Shown here: positions 59,221-64,000 of the stretch, piece after piece
Layout of the letters: each line of letters opens with the position of its first letter
How positions within the stretch are numbered: position 1 is the first letter of the stretch
Origin: Prinsepia uniflora
Lineage: Eukaryota > Streptophyta > Magnoliopsida > Rosales > Rosaceae
Direction of reading: 5' to 3'
Assembly: GCA_032719365.1 (NCBI GenBank)
Contig: CM064871.1
Location: 26,137,566 to 26,201,565 of the forward strand
DNA: 64,000 nt
Translations under genes and position numbers: made by a program
The notes under the pieces: generated by a model
The model's input: only the letters and a program-made list of their open reading frames with translations
The model's database searches: none
Told to the model about the DNA's origin: nothing

Positions 59221-59309
59221 ACATGCCCAATACTCTTGACCCCAACACGGCTGCACCCCCCACTCTTATCTGCAAGACGTCAACTCCGTCCACCATGGAC
59301 CCCACCCAG

Positions 59310-59580
59310 CCTATTTGGACTCTTTACGTGGACGGGTCTTCCTGCCATACTGGCTCTGGCGCTGGCCTCGTACTCAGCACACCTACCCAAGAGCGGCTGG
59401 AGTACGCGCTGCGCTTTGGTTTCCAGGCTTCCAACAATGAAGCCGAGTACGAAGCCCTCCTTGCTGGCCTCCGGTTGGCCACCGACCTCCAAGCACAGCA
59501 GCTGCGGGTTTACAGCGACTCCCAGCTCATCGTCCGCCAGATCAATAGCCTCTATGATGCCAAACACGCCTCCATGACCT
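59310..59580 (+). pseudogene. Tat second (additional) RNase H
   Basis: WTLYVDGSS, NNEAEYEALLAGL and YSDSQLIVRQI supply the D, E and D of an active RNase H fold. This extra domain is the Tat-clade hallmark. A TGA at 59580 ends the frame directly after it. Confidence 0.85.
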
Positions 59581-59792
59581 GATACTTGGCGAAAGCGCGG
59601 TCCCTACTTCGCCACTTCCGCGGCTACGAGGTCATTCAGATACCACGGTCTGAAAACAGCCACGCCGATGCCCTGGCCCGCCTGGCCTCCTCCATTGATG
59701 ACAAGATGGGCCGCCGGGTTCCCGTTGAATTTTTGGCATCCCCGAGCACAAACGAGCAACCAGTCCTGGTCACAACACAGGAAGCCTCTTAG

Positions 59793-60302
59793 ATGGACCC
59801 CATTGTACGGTACCTCACCATGGCCGAACTCCCACCCGACCGCAACGAGGCCCGACGCATCCAACGCCAGTCCGTACGATACACCATGGCACATGGCCAC
59901 TTATACCGAAGGGGATTCGATACCCCCCTCCTCAAGTGCCTCCCTACGGACCGGGGCATTGCGGTGCTCCGAGAAATTCACCAGGGCATCTGCGGCAATC
60001 ACTCTGGGCCCAGGTCCCTCGCGCATAAGGCTTTTCAGCAAGGATACTATTGGCCCACAATGCGCACCGACTCTATGGCCTCACTCCCATGCTCAGCCCC
60101 TGGCCCTTCTCTCAATGGGGTCTGGACCTCATCGGCCCCATGCCACAAGGAAAGGGCGGCGTCGAACACGCAGTCGTTGCAGTGGACTATTTCACTAAGT
60201 GGCCGAAGCAAAGCCTCTCAAAACAATCACGGCCACCCAGGTTGAGAGCTTTGTCTACCAGAACATCATCTGTCGCTTTGGTATCCCCCACACGATCATC
60301 TA
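59793..60302 (+). pseudogene. Tat integrase, truncated
   Basis: The zinc-domain His pair is readable (LREIHQGICGNHSG, then KAFQQGYYWPTM). A deletion at about 60078 removes the Cys-x2-Cys half and shifts frame. The core resumes as WPFSQWGLDLIGPMPQG and VVAVDYFTKW, then loses one base near 60202. After the CRFGIPHTII motif (about 60270-60302) the sequence changes, so the rest of the core with the second Asp/Glu and the C-terminal domain is missing. Confidence 0.82.
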
Positions 60303-61010
60303 CCAAAAGAAAAGAAGCTACAACTAAGCACCTACGCTACGGAATACATGCTGAGCAGAGATGCCGAACGGCAGAAATTATACCTTTCAAAATTTTGCTC
60401 GGTCGAATTGGTTTCACGTGTGTCTTCTTTCTGCTCGGCAGTCTCCAATTCAGTCGGCACTTGAAATTACTCCACAGATGCTCTGAGTAAAAAGTGAAAA
60501 AGTCAAAAAGCTTTCGCCCCCTTTTATAGGCCCCTGGCCCGCCTCGAGATGCGCGCTTTCGATTTGACGGTCGCCAGGCCGATACGGCCACCTTTCGGCT
60601 ACGAATACCTTGTACTGTATACCCATCGGTATCATACATTCTCACCTATGTACATACGTATGTACATTTCTACCAGTATGCATCCGTACCACATGCCGAC
60701 CGAAGCCTCTCGGCATCTCCCCCGACGGCATGCTTCCTCTCTTCGTCGGCAAGCACACTACGACCGACGTCTCCCCGCCATTCCCCACGGCCGTCTCTCC
60801 ACGATCTTTCGGTCTTTACGGTATGCAGCTTGCGGAACTCGGCAACGGGGTCTCCTTTCACATCGGACATACGGTCCACTTCCTCGCTCCATGACTTGGG
60901 GGGCTACTAGGGATACAGGGCGCAGCGCCCTGGTTGGTCGACAGGTACCTGCCGTCATCTCAAGTCCTCGACCGAGGAACTCCACCTCAGTCAAAGACTT
61001 GGGGGACTTA
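60303..61010 (+). other. 3' noncoding region of Tat element J
   Basis: 0.7 kb between the integrase break and the 3' LTR, with a TACGTATGTACAT-like stretch near 60650 and two copies of a GACTTGGGGG purine word (60894, 60998). The second copy adjoins the LTR as polypurine tract. Tat elements often have long 3' noncoding regions. No gene was recognised. Confidence 0.6.
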
Positions 61011-61139
61011 TATTGATACCATATCGACCGACCACCCTAGCACAGGGCCCGCCAGGACAGGAAGGCCGCCGACCAATCGCCTGATCGGCACCCTCACGAC
61101 CTATGGTCCGCCGATCGGCACCAAACTGCAGACCCGCCA
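61011..61139 (+). repeat. Truncated 3' LTR of Tat element J
   Basis: 129 bp matching the first 129 bp of the 5' LTR with few differences; the initial TG is TA. The sequence switches at about 61139/61140 to LTR I. Comparison with the homologous stretch of LTR C (29590-29640) indicates that the lost piece includes the rest of this LTR, the target duplication and about 8 bp of LTR I. Confidence 0.85.
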
Positions 61140-61431
61140 CAACTTACGAAAATGCCCCCGATCTTCCGATCGTCACAACTTCTTCCACGAATGTCAGAAT
61201 CAAACGTGCCACATGTCAATGAACTCGTGACATCCCGAGCTACATCACAGTCATCGGCCAATGTCCATTTGGCCATCCAAACAAAAATTCAACGTTTTGC
61301 CCATTCTGGGGGCAAAATCATCATTTTTCATTGAACGTCCGCTAATACTCGTCTAATCCCCGATTAGTCTTGCTAATCCGTCATTAATTCTTAATTAATC
61401 CCGTTAATTTGGGACGGTTTGTTACACTGGA

Positions 61432-63053
61432 TCTTCAAGATAATGAAAATTTGTAGAGATTACGGTAAAATGACGATATTACCCTTTGTAAGGCAAAAAG
61501 TTGACTTTTTGACTCTAGCGACTTTTAAGTATTTCAGGAATACCGACTCGTAGATCTTAGTGTTCCAAGTCCGTCGACAGGTAGAACGTTGAAATTGGGG
61601 ATTGTGTGAGTTGGTAATAGGCCAAAAATAACCTAGGGGCATTTTGATAAATTTTCTAGGAAAGGCAAATTAGTAATTTCACATGAGGGATTCTAGGGTT
61701 GTCTAGAATCTTTTCTTCTCCTTGTCAACAGCTACCCACCAATTGCCCCCTCCATGTATAAATATATGTGCTTGGCTAGGTTAAGGAAATTCGGTAAGGA
61801 ATTGCCGAAAGTTAGAAAATAGAGGAAATGAAGAAAACCGTGAGATAATCAAGGAAAACAAAGAGAGAAAGTAAAGGAATGAGAGGAAGACGGGGAAAAG
61901 GGAAAGTTTGGAGAGAATTAGGGCAAGAAATAAGGAGAAAATAGTGAGGGTGGTGGTGGAACCCGTGAAGTCCCCTTATCGGGTTTCCAGTTCAGGACCA
62001 AGAGACGACCTTACGTGCGCACTAGTATGTTTCTGATGGTCATGTAGAAGCAGTGGGGCTGCTCCTGGAAACCATGTTCGAGAGATAACAATGATCGAAT
62101 GGTGTGTTCTTGTAAGTATTTCTCTCTTTTGATTGCATAGATCCATTCCTTAGTTAGTCTAGGTGGATTTTGATCTTTGTAATGTAAAAATTGGACGTAA
62201 AATGGCCGAGATATGACCGGGTTTCAATCGCATGTCAAATAACCCGAATACCAGAAATTCAGGTATGGGACTGAGGAAGAAGACGACATGTACTAGCGCG
62301 TGGCCATCACGCGCAGTGGCCTGGCGGCAGTGCATGGCGGTACGTGCGACGTCTACTGGCCATCCAGCCAACATGAAAGTTACTTCTTTTCATTTTATGA
62401 ATCTATTGGTATAAATCCTAGATTAATTTGAACCTATTTGGGCATATTTTTTAATATCTAATGTATTTTCTTTATAATTTGATTATTTCTAAATTTTTCT
62501 TTAATTGTTCCTTAATTATGAGAAATTGATGGTTATTGGTGATGATTAGACTTGTTTGTTATATTGGTAATGACAAGTTTGGGTGAGCCTAGTTAAGTGG
62601 TGCCTTACATACTTAAAATCTTGTTTATGGAAAAGAATTGGGAATTTCAATTATGTGTTGAATAAGTATTAATGATATAATTTGATGGTATTATATATAT
62701 CTAGTTAGAGCAATTATAAATTTCATACGAGTTAATTATAGGGATTTTCCTTGGATAATCCTAGAATAAATTAATCGGTGATTGATTATAATTAGGAAAC
62801 TTGTGGAAGTTATGGAACCAAGATGGAATATTTGTGTTAACAAGAAAGGAACATAATTTAGTTGTTGCATTCTTCTCCTTGTCGGGAAGTGGGTTGAACG
62901 TGGGCAGAAACCTCGTAAGGATAAGTTAGGTTTGGTTAATCGACTGAAATTGGGACATGAGTAAAGGTAGTAAGATCCTTTGTCTGAAAAAGAGTTGTTA
63001 GACGAGAGCGGGACCGGTCTGGTTCTAATGAGAATTTGGGACATGTCCTATCA
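61432..63053 (+). repeat. Main part of the 5' LTR of element H
   Basis: It holds the AAAAAGTTGACTTTTTGAC head block, the GAATACCGACTCG block, a purine-rich leader near 61830-61930, a GC-rich stem at 62308-62345, an AT-rich middle and the 3' arms ending at 63003, 50 bp from the terminus. Confidence 0.78.
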
Positions 63054-63068
63054 ACTTGGTATTAGAGC

Positions 63069-64000
63069 GTAGATTTTTGAATATGTTGGATTATATTGAT
63101 TTGATTGTTTTTTTAATTGATACTTTGATAACTACATGAACTATTGGAGGTGCACGATTTATAAATAAATTTGGTATGGAATATGGGTTTGATTGATATA
63201 AAGATGTTGTATGATTTATATAAGGTAATAATAAATTAAATTAGGATTTTGAATAATTTGTATGTACTTTAAATGGAAATTGCAGTATGTGAATGTTAAA
63301 ATTGAATGTGGCACTAAATTCATATATGCAATACGTCTGAAAATTTTATGGAATTATTTGGAAGTATGTTTTCCATATTGGACGTTGGGTTTGATTTGGA
63401 ATACAAGCCTCAGGTTATTTTATGATTTGAATGACAACAACTTGGTTCAAATCGAAATGATTAACTTTTTTTATTTAAATTTGAATTTTGGGATTTGGAT
63501 TTGGGTTATGAAATCAATGTGTGATTTTGATAATCTTGGCCTGTTTTAGCTTTCATGTAAGATTTTGATAAAGTTTACAAAAGTATTAATGGTGCAGGGT
63601 TACGAGATTTATGGAAGGTGTGTTTTGGGCTTTGGACTTTGGGCCTAGAATTTTGATAAAGAATTTGGATCTAGAAACTAATATATGATATATATGTGAA
63701 TTTCGATATTCGAAATTTTCTGTGCAGGATCAGTTAGATTTGATCATTTGAGTATGATGGTGCCCAGACGTTTAGAGCACTGACTCTATTTTCCTAGGTG
63801 GGAGTTTGGGTTATATTCTTATATAATATTTATATTTCTTAGATAATCATTGCACGTATATAACGATCGGCACCATATCAACTCCTAATAATCATTCCAT
63901 GATCATCTTTACAAAAAATCGATCGACATCATTGGAGATCGTTGTCTCATTCATTTAATTTTCACATTTGAATAGCTAATTAATCTCTAGTTTAATTATT
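63069..64000 (+). other. Interior of element H, AT-rich, no recognisable genes
   Basis: Open frames here are short. The 95-codon frame at 63262-63549 is Phe/Tyr/Asn-rich with no known motif and probably chance. TTTGGGCCTAGAATTTTG-type words near 63640 resemble LTR or interior debris of this family. Confidence 0.4.

Larger units (their letters stand above)
55095..60302 (+). pseudogene. Tat Gag-Pol polyprotein, one frame with seven in-frame stops
   Basis: From ATG 55095 to about 60078 every recognisable domain is in the same frame, so Gag and Pol were a single polyprotein. In-frame stops lie at 55329, 56316, 56526, 57684 and 59790 (TAG) and 59007 and 59580 (TGA). No frameshift occurs before 60078. 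At 59007 and 59580 the stop replaces a CGA Arg codon expected by the family (RRLRPYF, MTRYL), and at 59790 a Trp (SWMDPI). The element is non-functional in cis but decayed by point changes. Confidence 0.9.
54443..61139 (+). mobile_element. Ty3/gypsy Tat-clade retrotransposon J, degenerate
   Basis: A 577-bp 5' LTR (54443-55019), primer-binding site, a single long gag-pol frame with in-frame stops, a damaged integrase, a 0.7-kb 3' noncoding region with a GACTTGGGGGACT purine tract, and a truncated 3' LTR. A second RNase H after the usual one marks the Tat clade. The 3' LTR tail, the right target duplication and a few host bases are deleted at 61139/61140. Confidence 0.92.
51675..61426 (-). mobile_element. 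LTR I (minus; probably solo), split by Tat element J
   Basis: It starts TGACAGGACCCG (51675) and ends GGTTTGTTACA (61426), interrupted at 54443-61139. Flanks TTGGA (51670-51674) and CTGGA (61427-61431) are a one-mismatch 5-bp duplication. Its own length is about 3.05 kb. It is the reverse-strand relative of LTR G: same minisatellite words (GGGCATCGAGCCC) at 52550-52700, inverted repeat GTCTGACAC/GTGTCAGAT at 51728-51748. The frames at 51670-53769 are not genes. Confidence 0.85.
51661..64000 (+). mobile_element. Gypsy-like element H, 5' LTR split by LTR I; interior runs off the window
   Basis: The first 14 bp of the LTR (TGTAACACCTTGGA, 51661-51674) are followed by LTR I. The LTR resumes at 61427 (CTGGATCTTC, including the duplicated target) and ends CCTATCA at 63053. 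A primer-binding-like TGGTATTAGAGC (one mismatch) follows at 63057-63068. Rejoined, the LTR is about 1.6 kb and is the same subfamily as element A: shared CCTATCA end, three-base spacer and AAAAAGTTGACTTTTTGA head block. The interior from 63069 shows no readable gene. Confidence 0.8.

Overview
This is nuclear DNA of a flowering plant, probably a eudicot. The window is almost wholly transposable elements (TEs) around one small seed-protein-type gene and a few gene fragments. Evidence: Ty1/copia and Ty3/gypsy elements with initiator-Met tRNA primer sites, CACTA transposons with TNP2-type transposase remnants, a 5S-rRNA-derived TRIM, and plant-only families (PPR, B3, alpha-hairpinin). The hairpinin-like gene recalls the Cys-x3-Cys N-termini of vicilins known from macadamia and other nuts. 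That is only a weak hint of the species.

Layout. 1-1828: 3' part of a gypsy-type LTR. 1829-3116: unassigned. 3117-9141: LTR retrotransposon A, with no recognisable gag-pol. 9142-11222: unassigned DNA holding a PPR gene fragment (9574-9907, minus). 11223-17936: three solo LTRs nested inside one another (B1 minus, B2 plus, B3 minus), each with its own target-site duplication (TSD). 17942-18393: end of a CACTA element. 18747-19673: alpha-hairpinin/vicilin-N-terminus-like gene with seed-type RY promoter motifs and two compensating frame disruptions. 19689-25065: young copia element (minus) just downstream of that gene, with near-identical LTRs and an open pol. 25066-30375: CACTA-like repeats, LTR debris, solo LTR C (27039-29858) inside LTR D.

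30376-64000 is one large nest. CACTA-1 is interrupted at 31424 by CACTA-2. CACTA-2 carries a broken TNP2 gene, a captured B3-domain fragment and four 350-bp tandem repeats. Into CACTA-2 went a Cassandra-like TRIM (LTRs 33924-34205 and 45392-45672), solo LTR G (47514-49988) and gypsy element H (51661 to beyond the window). The TRIM is split by gypsy element E (34234-45331), which is split by solo LTR F (39508-42008). The LTR of H is split by LTR I (minus), which is split by Tat-clade gypsy element J (54443-61139).

All these boundaries were read from TG...CA termini, primer-binding sites and 5-bp TSDs. No complete, certainly working host gene is present. Sequence-level novelty: a conserved inverted repeat whose distal arm lies 50-55 bp from the 3' end of nearly every gypsy LTR here, regardless of LTR divergence; minisatellites at the same place in each LTR but with different units; and a Tat element whose readable nonsense codons fit C-to-T/G-to-A decay.
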